64,000 nucleotides of DNA, taken from NCBI GenBank assembly GCA_947172705.1, contig CAMWCA010000003.1, positions 55,069 through 119,068 of the forward strand. The letters run 5' to 3'. The notes under the pieces were generated by a model that saw only the letters and a list, made by a program, of their open reading frames with translations, was not told the DNA's origin and ran no database searches. A program made the translations under genes and the position numbers. Positions 26,800 through 35,800 of the stretch are shown piece by piece; positions within the stretch are counted from its first letter, which is position 1, and the number at the start of each line of letters is the position of its first letter. This DNA is from an uncultured Lachnospiraceae bacterium. Lineage in GTDB: Bacteria; Bacillota; Clostridia; Lachnospirales; Lachnospiraceae.

Positions 26800-26846
26800 A
26801 AATAAAAAAAGAGAATTACCTGTGCTGATACAAGTAATCCTCTTTA
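26800..26846 (-). terminator. Terminator of the zeta-toxin module
   Basis: On the minus strand AAAGAGGATTAC pairs with GTAATTCTCTTT (one mismatch), followed by a long T run. Confidence 0.85.
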
Positions 26847-26857
26847 AAGTATTTGAA

Positions 26858-27451
26858 TTAATTCAATTTTCTATTTTCCATATTATTAACATCTGTCAAC
26901 ATTCGGATATCTTCATATTGCCAATCAACACATTCATCAAAATATGCCTGCTCTTTCCGTTTCTTAAATATACGGAATGGTTTACTGCCTGAATTATCAT
27001 ATATGTGACATACGTCACAAATTTTAACCAACTCCTTTATCAACTCAAGCGCTTTATCATACCGCTTAATAATTTTCTCCTCCGGCACATCATGTCCGCC
27101 TGACTCTACCCTTGATTTCACACGCCAAACATTAATCATTGGATCAGCAGTAAGAACATAATAACAGCGTATAAAATAACCTTTTTCCCTTGCTTTTCTC
27201 AACAATATTATATTTCGCTCTGTTGACAGAACTGTTTCAAAACAGAACTCATTCATATATTTTATATGTTCTTCCCGTTGCTTTTCCGCTAATTGCGCCG
27301 CTTCCAAATCAGAACATTTTAGATTTTTCTTTATTTCATCAGCATTAATATAATCCATTGGTGGCTTTAATAGTTCAGTAATAGTACTCTTCCCTGAACC
27401 GTTGGGACCTGCAAAGATGACTATTTCAGGTTTTTTTGGTAACACGCTCAC
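26858..27451 (-). CDS. Zeta-toxin-like kinase
   Basis: A 197-residue P-loop kinase of the zeta-toxin family. Walker A is FAGPNGSGKSTITELL; the segment FCFETVLST resembles the zeta substrate-binding/catalytic motif; RVKSRVESGGHDVPEEKI contains the conserved arginine-rich SGGHDVP motif. Zeta toxins phosphorylate UDP-N-acetylglucosamine and block peptidoglycan synthesis; some chromosomal relatives have other small-molecule targets. The gene overlaps a small upstream gene by 26 nt, which is typical of toxin-antitoxin pairs. Toxicity is inferred, not shown. Confidence 0.88.
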   Translation of the reverse strand: MSVLPKKPEIVIFAGPNGSGKSTITELLKPPMDYINADEIKKNLKCSDLEAAQLAEKQREEHIKYMNEFCFETVLSTERNIILLRKAREKGYFIRCYYVLTADPMINVWRVKSRVESGGHDVPEEKIIKRYDKALELIKELVKICDVCHIYDNSGSKPFRIFKKRKEQAYFDECVDWQYEDIRMLTDVNNMENRKLN

Positions 27452-27647
27452 TATACCTCTCCTTTCTCATCCTTTTTCCCACCTCTACCTTGGAGCCATC
27501 ACTATTCTGCTGATATATACTCTGTGTTTCTCTGTCATATATAAATACCGGAACATCCATTGCTTTCTTTTTCTCCAATTCAATCCTTACCGCCTCATTT
27601 ACACGCTTAACAACCAATGCATCGGAAATGTAATCTTCTCTCTTCAT
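27426..27647 (-). CDS. Putative antitoxin partner of the zeta-like kinase
   Basis: A 73-residue, highly charged protein (MKREDYISDALVVKRVNEAV...). It precedes and overlaps the zeta-like kinase by 26 nt. It does not resemble the classical epsilon antitoxin, but small unrelated partners of chromosomal zeta genes are known. The segment VFIYDRETQSIYQQNSDGSK looks like a beta hairpin. The role is inferred from position and size. The start has AAGGG and GGAGGGG elements upstream. Confidence 0.7.
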   Translation of the reverse strand: MKREDYISDALVVKRVNEAVRIELEKKKAMDVPVFIYDRETQSIYQQNSDGSKVEVGKRMRKERYSERVTKKT

Positions 27648-27821
27648 ACCCTTCCTGCCCCTCCTTTCTTATATCACAGCATAAAAGTACTATGTATATA
27701 GAATCCTAATAAATTTGTAAAACAGCATATCATTTCTATCAAAACTATAGCACACTGCATAAAATATGACAATCTCCACTTCTGCTTATAAATATACTGG
27801 AAAATTAAAATTTTGAATTCC

Positions 27822-27858
27822 ACAGTATGTTTTATCTGTTAATTAAGAAAAATATGCA
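27822..27858. repeat. Right copy of short repeat flanking the zeta-toxin module
   Basis: ACAGTATGTTTTAT and GAAAAATATGCA are repeated here, in the same orientation as at 26757-26787, about 1.07 kb apart. The 27648-27979 gap otherwise contains only the toxin-module promoter region and the next terminator. Confidence 0.6.
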
Positions 27859-27902
27859 AAGAAAGAGCAGATACATACATTTCTGCCTGTACCTACTCTT
27901 TG
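27859..27902 (-). terminator. Terminator of the XRE regulator gene
   Basis: The minus strand forms AAAGAGTAGGTAC / GTATCTGCTCTTT around a loop with an inner AGGCAGAAATG stretch, followed by a pyrimidine-rich tail. Confidence 0.65.
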
Positions 27903-27979
27903 ATATAATACTCGTTTTATTAGTGTTCCTGCTTTTGAATGACGGTTATCTGTAAATCCTTTGCGCTGATGAGCGTTTC

Positions 27980-29047
27980 CTATTTGCTCCTATCTTTGAA
28001 TCGCTCATACTCTGTGATTAGTTCTTGAAACTCTGAGGAGTTTTGCAACAGAGGTTCTTTTTCCATTGCAGAAAGGAGTACAGGAATCATTTGCTCTGGT
28101 TGAGTCGCTTGTGCAGGTATGCGATTAAATAATAAGGTTTTATCCACATTCCATGGTTCGCGCAATGCCGCAAGCATTTCTCTCAAAATGGAAATACATT
28201 TATCGGCATCCTTTTCCGCTAAGGCGATTTCCAATGGTGCAGTGAATGCGCCATACTCCCACATTTCAAAAAGTGTGACCATCTGTGCCGATTTATCTGC
28301 TATCTTTTTTGCAGTGAGAAATTCGCCGCGCTCTAACTCTATACTCATCATTTTGTATAGCAGCAGCTGAACCTTGTTGAGAGCCAAATGTAATTCTCTC
28401 TGCAAATCCTCTGCCGCTTTCTCTGATTTGCCTTGATGTTTATCAATTTCAACTTGTAACCAAAACTTATCAGCCATGCTGCCGACAATATCGTTTCTGT
28501 CAGGCATTAAGTCTAACGTTTCCTGGGCTTTTTCATATTCTCCACTGCGAAGATATCTGCTTGCCAACATAAAATTTGCGCTGTTGCTTATTTTTACGTC
28601 TGTGCTCCCGGCAAGTCGATGATACCATTCAAGGAGCTGCTCCTCATAGGGGCGCATTTCATCTGCAGTCAAGTCGGACGTGGAAAGAAGTCCATCCAGT
28701 TGGAATGTAAGAACATGCAGGAGTCTCTCATTGTGAGGATACTCATGGAGCTTTTGCCCTACTGCTGCAAACCCTTCTTTGAGCCCTTTATCTCCAACAA
28801 TCTTTCCCACCTCCTTGCAGAACAAACCAATTTCTTGTTGTGTTATATCTTCGTGAAAACAAAAAAGAGTGTTTAAGTCAATTTTTAACAATCGAGCTAA
28901 CGGAGCTAAAAGCGAAATATCTGGACTGGTTGTTCCTTTTTCCCATTTACTGACTGCCGGAATAGACACATTGAGATATTCTGCAACTTGTTCCTGCGTG
29001 AGCCCTAATTCTTTTCTTCTTTCTTGTATAACTAAATTCATAGGCAT
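27980..29047 (-). CDS. XRE family regulator with TPR-like C-terminus
   Basis: A 355-residue regulator. Residues 1-65 form an XRE helix-turn-helix (ERRKELGLTQEQVAEYLNVS, then IPAVSKWEKGTTSPDISLL). The remaining ~280 residues are all helical with TPR-like spacing (YLRSGEYEKAQETLDLMPDR), as in clostridial regulators that sense peptides or act on nearby genes. Start chosen with AGGAGG 8 nt upstream. It has a good promoter framed by two inverted repeats with AACT/AGTT half-sites, suggesting autoregulation. No clear target gene lies alongside. Confidence 0.9.
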   Translation of the reverse strand: MPMNLVIQERRKELGLTQEQVAEYLNVSIPAVSKWEKGTTSPDISLLAPLARLLKIDLNTLFCFHEDITQQEIGLFCKEVGKIVGDKGLKEGFAAVGQKLHEYPHNERLLHVLTFQLDGLLSTSDLTADEMRPYEEQLLEWYHRLAGSTDVKISNSANFMLASRYLRSGEYEKAQETLDLMPDRNDIVGSMADKFWLQVEIDKHQGKSEKAAEDLQRELHLALNKVQLLLYKMMSIELERGEFLTAKKIADKSAQMVTLFEMWEYGAFTAPLEIALAEKDADKCISILREMLAALREPWNVDKTLLFNRIPAQATQPEQMIPVLLSAMEKEPLLQNSSEFQELITEYERFKDRSK

Positions 29048-29098
29048 AATAGAAGCCTCCTTATTATTGAGAATGGCACAAAAGCTTTTGTTGACTTT

Positions 29099-29173
29099 AT
29101 TATACTTGTGTATTTTCCAAAAACCAATTGAGCAGTTGTTAACTGAGAGATAATTTTTTTAACTAAAAGTTAA
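29099..29173 (-). promoter_or_regulatory. Promoter and paired inverted repeats of the XRE gene
   Basis: The minus strand has TTGGTT (29122-29127), a 17-bp spacer and TATAAT (29099-29104). Just upstream are CAGTT-GTT-AACTG (29133-29145) and TTAACT-AAA-AGTTAA (29159-29173), two inverted repeats sharing AACT/AGTT half-sites, probably regulator binding sites. Confidence 0.7.
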
Positions 29174-29282
29174 TATCAGAGCAAAAATAAATAACCAATA
29201 AACACACCTGTCATACTTGTCACATTGCCAATATCAAAATCATGTAAATTTACGCTTTTACAACTTTCATTTCTATTTTTAT

Positions 29283-29885
29283 TCAAATAGAGGTTTCAAA
29301 TTTTCTTGCCTTCCCATAAAACGTCCCCACCGGCATTCCGCAGGCATCCGCCGCCTGCCGCAAAGTAACCTTTTTCTTTCTCCAATCCCCATGTATTTCC
29401 CGAAAATTATCCGGATAAGGAAGCGCCGGACGTCCAAACTTGACCCCTCTTGCTTTCGCCGCCGCAATTCCTTCCGCCTGACGCTGCCGGATATTTGTCC
29501 GTTCATTCTCCGCCACAAAGGACAGCACCTGCAAAACTATGTCGCTTAAGAAAGCCCCCATCAGATCCTTACCTCTCCGCGTGTCTAAAATAGGCATATC
29601 CAGCACCACAATATCAATTCCCTTTTCTTTCGTAAGCATCCTCCATTCTTCCAGAATCTCCCCATAATTGCGCCCCAGACGGTCTATGCTTTTGATATAA
29701 AGCAGATCGTCCTTCTTCATACGCCGCACCATTCGCTTGTAAGAGGGACGCTCAAAATCCTTACCGGACTGCTTATCCATAAAAATATTTTTTTCAGGAA
29801 TGCATAGATCCTGAAAAGCGATCACCTGCCTGTTTTCATTCTGATCACGGCTGCTCACACGGATATATCCATATATATTCGCCAT
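29283..29885 (-). CDS. Serine recombinase (resolvase/invertase family)
   Basis: A 200-residue small serine recombinase. It begins MANIYGYIRVSSRDQNENRQ with the nucleophilic serine in YIRVSS. The family helices include KSIDRLGRNYGEILEEWRML and FVAENERTNIRQRQAEGIAAA. The C-terminus is a helix-turn-helix (VTLRQAADACGMPVGTFYG). The start at 29885 has GGAAGGAAAT before it; an upstream in-frame start is less likely. It would cut and rejoin DNA at a res/inversion site. No transposase or inverted target is next to it, so it appears to be a stand-alone or remnant mobile-element gene. Confidence 0.93.
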   Translation of the reverse strand: MANIYGYIRVSSRDQNENRQVIAFQDLCIPEKNIFMDKQSGKDFERPSYKRMVRRMKKDDLLYIKSIDRLGRNYGEILEEWRMLTKEKGIDIVVLDMPILDTRRGKDLMGAFLSDIVLQVLSFVAENERTNIRQRQAEGIAAAKARGVKFGRPALPYPDNFREIHGDWRKKKVTLRQAADACGMPVGTFYGKARKFETSI

Positions 29886-29986
29886 ATTTCCTTCCTTTCT
29901 GTCTGTCATTTGAGAAGAATCCCAAACCTAACCTCTTTCTTTTTGCTGTTTTTCTAATACCTTATACCCTACAATATAAAGCCATC

Positions 29987-30019
29987 AAAAAACCAGCCCG
30001 CAAAATTTACGGACTGGCT
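29987..30019 (-). terminator. Terminator of the DJ-1 family gene
   Basis: On the minus strand AGCCAGTCCG pairs with CGGGCTGGT and is followed by six T. Confidence 0.85.
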
Positions 30020-30069
30020 ATACCAGAAAAATCTTTTTTATAAGTGTAACTCACTGTCTCCTTTATATT

Positions 30070-30582
30070 TTAAACTCTCTTATGCTCCCTCCAAAAATCA
30101 ATCGTCTCCTGCAGATCCGCTTCATCGGTAAACAACCCCAACTCCCTCGCTGCCTCAATTGCGAAATCCACATACCCATTCGCCCTTGCCGTAATCACCC
30201 CATGATCATTTGCAACTTCCGAATCCTCTGAATATATGGTCTTTATCCCCTTCAACACCCCTGCGCGTTCCAGCATATCCACACCTGCGCAGATACCACC
30301 AACCAAGACGCCTCTGCTCTTCAACTCACGCAGACAGCTCCTGGTTTCCTCCTGATCGATCAGGGAAATATCGCCGCCAGGCAGGATAAAACTTCTGATC
30401 TGCTCCTCGTCAATTTCTTTCAAAGAAACCTCTACATTGATCTGATAACCCTCCGCCGCCTTCACCGGTTTCCCATCCAGAGAACAAAAAGTCACATTGC
30501 ATCCCGTTACGCTCATAAAATAGTTCAAAATAACGATTTCATACATACAGCAGGTATCATATAGTAAGAAAACATCTTTCAT
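30070..30582 (-). CDS. DJ-1/PfpI family protein
   Basis: A 170-residue class I glutamine-amidotransferase-like protein of the DJ-1/PfpI superfamily. The conserved cysteine is in VGGICAGVDMLERAG (nucleophile elbow) and PGGDISLID carries the preceding glycine-rich loop. Members act as chaperones, glyoxalases, isonitrile hydratases or regulators; which one is unclear. It lies downstream of nothing related and has its own terminator. Confidence 0.85.
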   Translation of the reverse strand: MKDVFLLYDTCCMYEIVILNYFMSVTGCNVTFCSLDGKPVKAAEGYQINVEVSLKEIDEEQIRSFILPGGDISLIDQEETRSCLRELKSRGVLVGGICAGVDMLERAGVLKGIKTIYSEDSEVANDHGVITARANGYVDFAIEAARELGLFTDEADLQETIDFWREHKRV

Positions 30583-30714
30583 TTGAGAGCCCTCCTTCTT
30601 TTTCCTAAAATAATATTTTTCATTATAAACTGCCGCCCTTATACCGTCAAATTATGTTTTTAGCAAATCCATATTCATGTATTTCTATGCAAATATACTC
30701 AAATAATTCATTGA

Positions 30715-31398
30715 TTTTTCGAAGAAAACAACAGCCCCGACTATCTGATACCGATTTTATCCCATATTGCAGGTCAAACCATCGTAAGTGAGAAAACACT
30801 GATCGTTTTTGACGAAGTACAGCTTTGTGAATGTGCCCTGACTTCACTGAAATACTTTTGTGAGGATGCCCCCGATTATCATATTATTGTCGCCGGCAGC
30901 CTCCTTGGCGTAGCAGTCAACCGGACAAAATTCTCGTTTCCTGTGGGAAAGGCAGATCTGAAAACCCTGTACCCGATGGATCTGGAAGAATTTATGCTTG
31001 CAATGGGCGAAAGCGCTCTTGTAGAAAAGATCAGAAAGTGCTTTGCATCTGATACACCGCTGCTCCCTGCTCTCCATGATGCCGCAATGCTGCTTTACCG
31101 CCAATATCTTATTGTGGGCGGTATGACTGAAAATTATGTTAATATACAGCTTGCCATAAACGGATATACCACCTACTATTGGGAATCCCCGCGAGGCGCG
31201 GAAATTGATTTTGTCATTCAACGTAACAACAGACTTATCCCCATTGAGGTTAAGTCTGCTGATAATACAAAGGCAAAGAGTTTAAAGGTATATATGGAAA
31301 CCTATCAGCCTGATTATGCCATTAAACTCTCTGCAAAAAACTTTGGCTTTGAAGATGGCAAAAAAACAGTCCCGCTTTACGCCGCATTCTGTATTTGA
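30715..31398 (+). pseudogene. Decayed AAA ATPase with DUF4143-like C-terminus
   Basis: The plus strand encodes an open frame without a start: NNSPDYLIPILSHIAG, then a Walker B segment TLIVFDEVQLCE, AGSLLGVAVN and LYPMDLEEFMLAMGE. The C-terminal nuclease-like half (YYWESPRGAEIDFVIQRNNR, PIEVKSAD) follows directly after YRQYLIVGGM. In the family a P-loop precedes this region and roughly 100 residues separate YLIVGGMP from the C-terminal block. The N-terminus and a middle part have therefore been lost. The ATG at 30943 is only an internal Met. A relic of an accessory ATPase, probably not functional. Confidence 0.8.
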
Positions 31399-31401
31399 TA
31401 T

Positions 31402-32811
31402 CTATAAACTACTGGAAACTTCCCTGATATCCTCCAACTCCTTCATGAGTTCTTCGGAGTATTGTTTCGCCTCCCTATAGATCTTTTGCGCCTGCTCGCC
31501 ATTGCCCTCAAACAGCGCATCGATCACCTGTTTCCCATAAGAATGAAATTTCTTATGTTTTTCGCCCAGCTCCTTCCAATTTTTTAAGATGTCCGGGTTC
31601 GCAGGATTTATGGCATAATAAAAATGACCAAATCCGCATTTTTGTTCATTCACCTGCAGCGGAAGAATCTTCTTCTCCTTCACAATCTTCTCCAGATTAC
31701 CCAGCCAGCTTTTATGGGCGCTGATAGCCTTCTCAATGTACGCCGCAAAATTTTGATCCGACAGCTTATAAAAAGCGTCTTCCGACATTTTTCCCATCAG
31801 CTTCGCCGACGCGTCCAGGGCTGTTTCGACCTCCGTCAAAGGCGCCGTAATCTGATCAATTTCCTGACCATGCGTTCTTAATGCATCCACATCCTGACGC
31901 AATACGCCGCATTGGCTGTCGATATCCGCCGTGCGGGATTCCAATTCCATAATAGAGCTGCTGATCTCCTCACTGAGACCTGCAAGAGATGAAATATTGT
32001 TCGTTATTTCTTCCAAATGTTTCCTGTTATCCTCATTTAAATTCCAGATATGACTGACTTTTCCGGTAACCGTTTCCAGTGAATAGATGGTATGATCCAC
32101 GCTTTGGGCGCTTTTCGTAAATGCACTCTGAATATCCGATACAAAACGCCCCATGCTTGCAGTCAGGCTCTGCGTCTCATCCGCCAGCTTTCTTATTTCA
32201 TCCGCCACTACCGCAAAGCCTTTTCCCGCTTCCCCCGCCCTTGCCGCTTCTATGGAAGCATTTAAAGCAAGTAAATTTGTCTGGGAAGAAATGGAATTGA
32301 TGCCGCCGATCACCTGATTCATCTGGCTTATGATCTCCGACAGCTGTTTCATATCCTGCTGCATTTCCTTTGAATCACAGATCGTCTGATCCGACACCTC
32401 TTTTGTTTCCGTCAGTTCTCTTTGCCCTTCTTCTATTTTCTGATAAACACCGTTTGACTCCTCGGAAATATTAATGATGGTATTTGTCAATTCCTCATGT
32501 TGAAGGGACACGGTCTCCGACACAGATGCCGCTTCCCCTGTCGCCATGTGGATCAGCTCTGTTGCCTTCGAAGCGCTGTCCGATATGTTCTGTAAAATTT
32601 CAGAATAATGCCCTAAAGAAAGATCCAGAGAACTAATCCTCATAAGGGAATCAAATACCTTCTCCATTGCTTCCTGAAATTGAGAACGCCCCGCTGACAA
32701 ACGTTGATACATTTCCTCCATCTCAATGGATTTTTTGCTGTAATCCCTCTCCTCCAGTTCTAACATTGACTGCCACAAATCTTTCTTTTTGGGTTTCATT
32801 AAAATACTCAT
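31402..32811 (-). CDS. Soluble methyl-accepting chemotaxis protein with zinc-binding (CZB) domain
   Basis: A 469-residue cytoplasmic chemoreceptor-like protein. Residues ~60-330 are the helical signalling hairpin with the hallmark tip [20 protein letters not shown] followed by [20 protein letters not shown]. The C-terminal ~110 residues form a CZB domain with His in SAHKSWL, Cys/His in [11 protein letters not shown] and His in KKFHSYG, which together hold zinc. CZB domains sense zinc or hypochlorous acid/redox. No membrane helix is seen. The start at 32811 has AGAGG 7 nt before it. It may feed a CheA system elsewhere or control cyclic-di-GMP. Confidence 0.92.
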   Translation of the reverse strand: MSILMKPKKKDLWQSMLELEERDYSKKSIEMEEMYQRLSAGRSQFQEAMEKVFDSLMRISSLDLSLGHYSEILQNISDSASKATELIHMATGEAASVSETVSLQHEELTNTIINISEESNGVYQKIEEGQRELTETKEVSDQTICDSKEMQQDMKQLSEIISQMNQVIGGINSISSQTNLLALNASIEAARAGEAGKGFAVVADEIRKLADETQSLTASMGRFVSDIQSAFTKSAQSVDHTIYSLETVTGKVSHIWNLNEDNRKHLEEITNNISSLAGLSEEISSSIMELESRTADIDSQCGVLRQDVDALRTHGQEIDQITAPLTEVETALDASAKLMGKMSEDAFYKLSDQNFAAYIEKAISAHKSWLGNLEKIVKEKKILPLQVNEQKCGFGHFYYAINPANPDILKNWKELGEKHKKFHSYGKQVIDALFEGNGEQAQKIYREAKQYSEELMKELEDIREVSSSL

Positions 32812-32959
32812 TAGTCTGCCTCTTTTCCGTCTCATTATTTTGCCAAAACATCTGTGTTGTTCCACAAATAATTTCCTTATTTATCATAGAAAAGGACATT
32901 TCGGTTGTCAATATTTTTCCAAAATAATTCTCTTGATTTGTTACAGTTTCACTCATCCA

Positions 32960-33763
32960 TTAAGCCGCCAGATCCCGCCGCCGGTAGATCCACACCGCTC
33001 CGCCTGCCGCCAGAACTGCTGCCGCCGCACCGATCCCCGCCATTCCCATGTCAACTTTCCCGCTGACAAAAATCTCCGTGGCATTGGAAAAATAATAAGG
33101 CGTCACATATTTCATTCCCTCCAGGTCGGGCACCACTCTGCACATCAGGTCAGCGGCATACAAAAGCACTGCCAGCCCCAACGCCGCCCCCGTCTGTTTC
33201 CGCTTACAGATCGCCGAAATCAGAAAACATACGCTTCCGATCTCAACCTGCATCAACAGCTGCGCCCCATGAAAAAGCAATAGATTCTCCAAAAAGAAAT
33301 CCTCTATGGGGAATAGCGCTCCGGCTACAAGAAACCCCGCCACTTCCCATAAAATACAGATCACATTATACATCAGGATCAGCAGCAGCATAGCCGCGTA
33401 CTTCCCCCCAATAATATGCCCCCTTCCCAAAGGCAGGGTATTCAAAAACTCCGAAGTATGCCCCTCTTCCTCCTTGGAAACCATACATGCGCCTGTCATA
33501 GCGGCAAACATTGCCCCACCGATGGCGTAAAGCAGCCCGACCTCCGCCGCAAAAAAACCATCCATGGTACTGACGTTGATCCTGTCCAGCCCCAGTGCCG
33601 TTGAAAAAGCTCCCATCTGTGCATAGGCATCCGCCATCTGCTCCATGGTATCCTCCATTCCTTCAAACAGACAGAGGCATCCAAAACAGCTAAAACCCAC
33701 ACAAATACTCCAGATCAGCAGCGATTTTATATTTAATTTCCATTCATGAATTAACAATGTCAC
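32960..33763 (-). CDS. ABC-2 type transporter permease
   Basis: A 267-residue membrane protein with six helices, including LLIWSICVGFSCFGCLCLFEG, ILMYNVICILWEVAGFLVAG and MGMAGIGAAAAVLAAGGAVW. It has the ABC-2 features of a large first loop and EEEGHTSEFLNTLPLGR, a stretch found in Na+/antibiotic ABC-2 permeases. It overlaps the ATPase gene by 4 nt. It is the last gene of the LytTR-DUF3021-ATPase-permease operon. Confidence 0.9.
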   Translation of the reverse strand: MTLLIHEWKLNIKSLLIWSICVGFSCFGCLCLFEGMEDTMEQMADAYAQMGAFSTALGLDRINVSTMDGFFAAEVGLLYAIGGAMFAAMTGACMVSKEEEGHTSEFLNTLPLGRGHIIGGKYAAMLLLILMYNVICILWEVAGFLVAGALFPIEDFFLENLLLFHGAQLLMQVEIGSVCFLISAICKRKQTGAALGLAVLLYAADLMCRVVPDLEGMKYVTPYYFSNATEIFVSGKVDMGMAGIGAAAAVLAAGGAVWIYRRRDLAA

Positions 33764-34635
33764 TGTTCTTCCCTCCCCTCGCCCTTTTCCTGCTCATAAT
33801 AATGCATAAACAACTCCTCCAAAGAAGGCTCCTCGATCAGCAGATCCTCCACCTTTCTTTGATCCAATTTTCGGATCAGCTCCTGCATACTTCCCGTATA
33901 CACAAATTCCTTTTTCTCACCATCTTCCACCAGCCTTACCCGCCGTGCGTTGGATCTGGTAAGGTTCTCCACAGAATCTCGCTTTATAATGACCCCTTCC
34001 TTGATCATCGCTGCATTACGGCAATAAGTCTTTACCTCGGAAAGGACATGGGAAGATAAAAAGCAGGTGGTTCCCTGTCTGTTATATTCCAAAATCAACT
34101 GAAAAAACGCTTCCTGCATCAAAGGGTCCAACCCGGAGGTAGGCTCATCCAGAATCAGCAGCTCCGGCTTGTGCTGCATGGCGCACACAATGCTCACCTT
34201 TTTTCTGTTTCCCAAAGAAAGCTGCTCAATCCTCTTTTCCCGATCCACCTCCAGAAGACTGCATATCCGCTCCGCCTCCCTGGTGCAGTCCATTTTTCTT
34301 GCCTTTGCCGCAAAGGCAATGACATCCTTCACCTTCATGGAAGGATAAAACATCGCCTCCGAAGGCATGTAGCCTACCTTCCGCAGGATCTCCCTCTGTT
34401 CCTTTACGGCGTCCATTCCAAGGAGCCGGATCTCTCCCTCCTGAAAACGCAGCAATCCCAGCATACTCCGTATGGTAGTGGATTTTCCCGCGCCGTTAGG
34501 TCCTAAAAATCCAAAGATATCCCCTCGCTTTACCGTCAGGGAGATCTGATTTACGCCCCGGTGCTTCCCCCTGATTCCCCCATAAGTTTTGGTAAACTCA
34601 TGAATCTCAATTGCATGATCCGTACTTTTACTCAT
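33760..34635 (-). CDS. ABC-2 transporter ATP-binding protein
   Basis: A 291-residue ATPase: Walker A FLGPNGAGKSTTIRSML, signature LSLGNRKKVSIVCAM, Walker B LLILDEPTSGLDPLM, H-loop SSHVLSEV. It drives the adjacent ABC-2 permease; the C-terminal ~70 residues are the variable domain of such exporters. It overlaps its neighbours by 4 nt on both sides. Likely substrate is a peptide, drug or ion, not definable here. Confidence 0.94.
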   Translation of the reverse strand: MSKSTDHAIEIHEFTKTYGGIRGKHRGVNQISLTVKRGDIFGFLGPNGAGKSTTIRSMLGLLRFQEGEIRLLGMDAVKEQREILRKVGYMPSEAMFYPSMKVKDVIAFAAKARKMDCTREAERICSLLEVDREKRIEQLSLGNRKKVSIVCAMQHKPELLILDEPTSGLDPLMQEAFFQLILEYNRQGTTCFLSSHVLSEVKTYCRNAAMIKEGVIIKRDSVENLTRSNARRVRLVEDGEKKEFVYTGSMQELIRKLDQRKVEDLLIEEPSLEELFMHYYEQEKGEGREEQ

Positions 34636-35093
34636 GTTCCTGAATCTCCCTTCTTAAATTCTGCCAGCATTTGATTCAAATGCTCCGTGTCTACCATCCG
34701 CTTGACCTTATTGCACAGATAAACGCACAAATATACAAGCGCCATATAGATCAAAAATAACAACGTCGCTATAGGGCTTCTCTCAAACCACCCCATCACA
34801 TAGGAAGCCCCGCCGTACAGACAAATGCAGAAGATTCCGTACAGCACCTCTCTCCGGCTGATATTTTCCGCCTCGTCAAAATTTCCAAACAAGTATACCT
34901 GCAGATATCCCATAAAGTATGCGGTCAGAATCATCTCAAACATGTGAACCACATGGGCAAGATAGGTCTTATTACATAGCAGATAAACGCAGTAAAAAAA
35001 CATAATGCAGAAAAAATAGAGACAAGCCTTATATTCAATGGCAACTTCCCAGCCCAAATACCGTTTCAGCTTTTCTTTTGCTTTATTCTTCAT
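34632..35093 (-). CDS. DUF3021-like four-helix membrane protein
   Basis: A 153-residue protein with four hydrophobic helices (CLYFFCIMFFYCVYLLC, MFEMILTAYFMGYLQVYLFG, VLYGIFCICLYGGASYVMGW, ATLLFLIYMALVYLCVYLC). DUF3021 proteins of this size typically follow a LytTR DNA-binding gene and probably act as its membrane-bound partner or inhibitor, as found here. The start lies inside the end of the LytTR gene (11-nt overlap). Confidence 0.85.
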   Translation of the reverse strand: MKNKAKEKLKRYLGWEVAIEYKACLYFFCIMFFYCVYLLCNKTYLAHVVHMFEMILTAYFMGYLQVYLFGNFDEAENISRREVLYGIFCICLYGGASYVMGWFERSPIATLLFLIYMALVYLCVYLCNKVKRMVDTEHLNQMLAEFKKGDSGT

Positions 35094-35538
35094 CTTCCTT
35101 GCTCCCTCCTTTCAGAATCTGCCGCAGTTCTTTGGCATACCGCCTGGAGATCATAACCTGCTCCCCATTTTCCATTGTGGCGCGGATGCGGTTTCCCGGC
35201 TCGCTTTTCAAAAAACTGATTTTATACAGATTCAAGATCATGGATTTAGAACAGCGAAAAAAACCTCTGCCGCCATAAAACAGGGCAAGTTCAAAAAGAC
35301 TGCTCTCCACTCTGCATACCTGATCTTCCAAATAAGCATAGGTCACCCCGTCCACACTTTCCAGATACAAAATACTTTCCGGCAAGAGCATCATGGTGGT
35401 TCCCTCTGCAACGGCACAAATCTTCTGCCCCACTCCCTGAACCATTCCGGCAATCGCTTTGACCTGCTCATTCATCACCTGATACTTGATGATAACCTCG
35501 TCTTCTCCCTGACTAATTTTGTGCATTGTCAGCTTCAT
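35083..35538 (-). CDS. LytTR DNA-binding transcriptional regulator
   Basis: A 151-residue regulator with a C-terminal LytTR domain (ILYLESVDGVTYAYLEDQVCR, FFRCSKSMILNLYKISFLK, MISRRYAKELRQILKG) and no receiver domain. Together with the DUF3021 protein it forms a LytTR regulatory system, a class of membrane-inhibitor-coupled regulators, which here likely controls the downstream ABC-2 exporter. ATGs occur upstream, but the one at 35538 has GGAGG 8 nt before it. Confidence 0.9.
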   Translation of the reverse strand: MKLTMHKISQGEDEVIIKYQVMNEQVKAIAGMVQGVGQKICAVAEGTTMMLLPESILYLESVDGVTYAYLEDQVCRVESSLFELALFYGGRGFFRCSKSMILNLYKISFLKSEPGNRIRATMENGEQVMISRRYAKELRQILKGGSKEDEE

Positions 35539-35712
35539 CTGCATCTCCTCCCTGCAATGCTTTGTACTAAGTAGCACTCTGCTTTAAGCAGCGCCCTGTG
35601 TTGATTATTTGTATTGTAACAGATTCTCTGCCAGACGCAATGACATAACCCACAGGATGCACATTTTTGCCCGTTAAGATGCAGATGACAAAAAAAAAAT
35701 TCTGCAAACAAA

Positions 35713-35745
35713 AAATAACCCAAGAGATCCCTCTCCCGGGTTATT
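35713..35745 (-). terminator. Terminator of the radical SAM operon
   Basis: On the minus strand AATAACCC and GGGTTATT flank a 16-nt interior (itself partly paired) followed by TTTTTTG. Confidence 0.8.
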
Positions 35746-35800
35746 TTTGTTTACGTCAGCCGGCTCTTGGCACACATCAGCAATCTTTTCCGACTCTAAA

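Noticed and set aside
26858..27647. Classical epsilon-zeta module
   Set aside because: The small partner does not resemble epsilon, so only the zeta-like assignment is kept.
29283..29909. Serine recombinase as part of an intact transposon or integron
   Set aside because: No transposase, terminal inverted repeats or attachment-site pair could be found around it.
30844..31221. Minus-strand frame opposite the decayed ATPase
   Set aside because: The plus-strand sequence matches a known ATPase family; the minus frame has no recognisable features.
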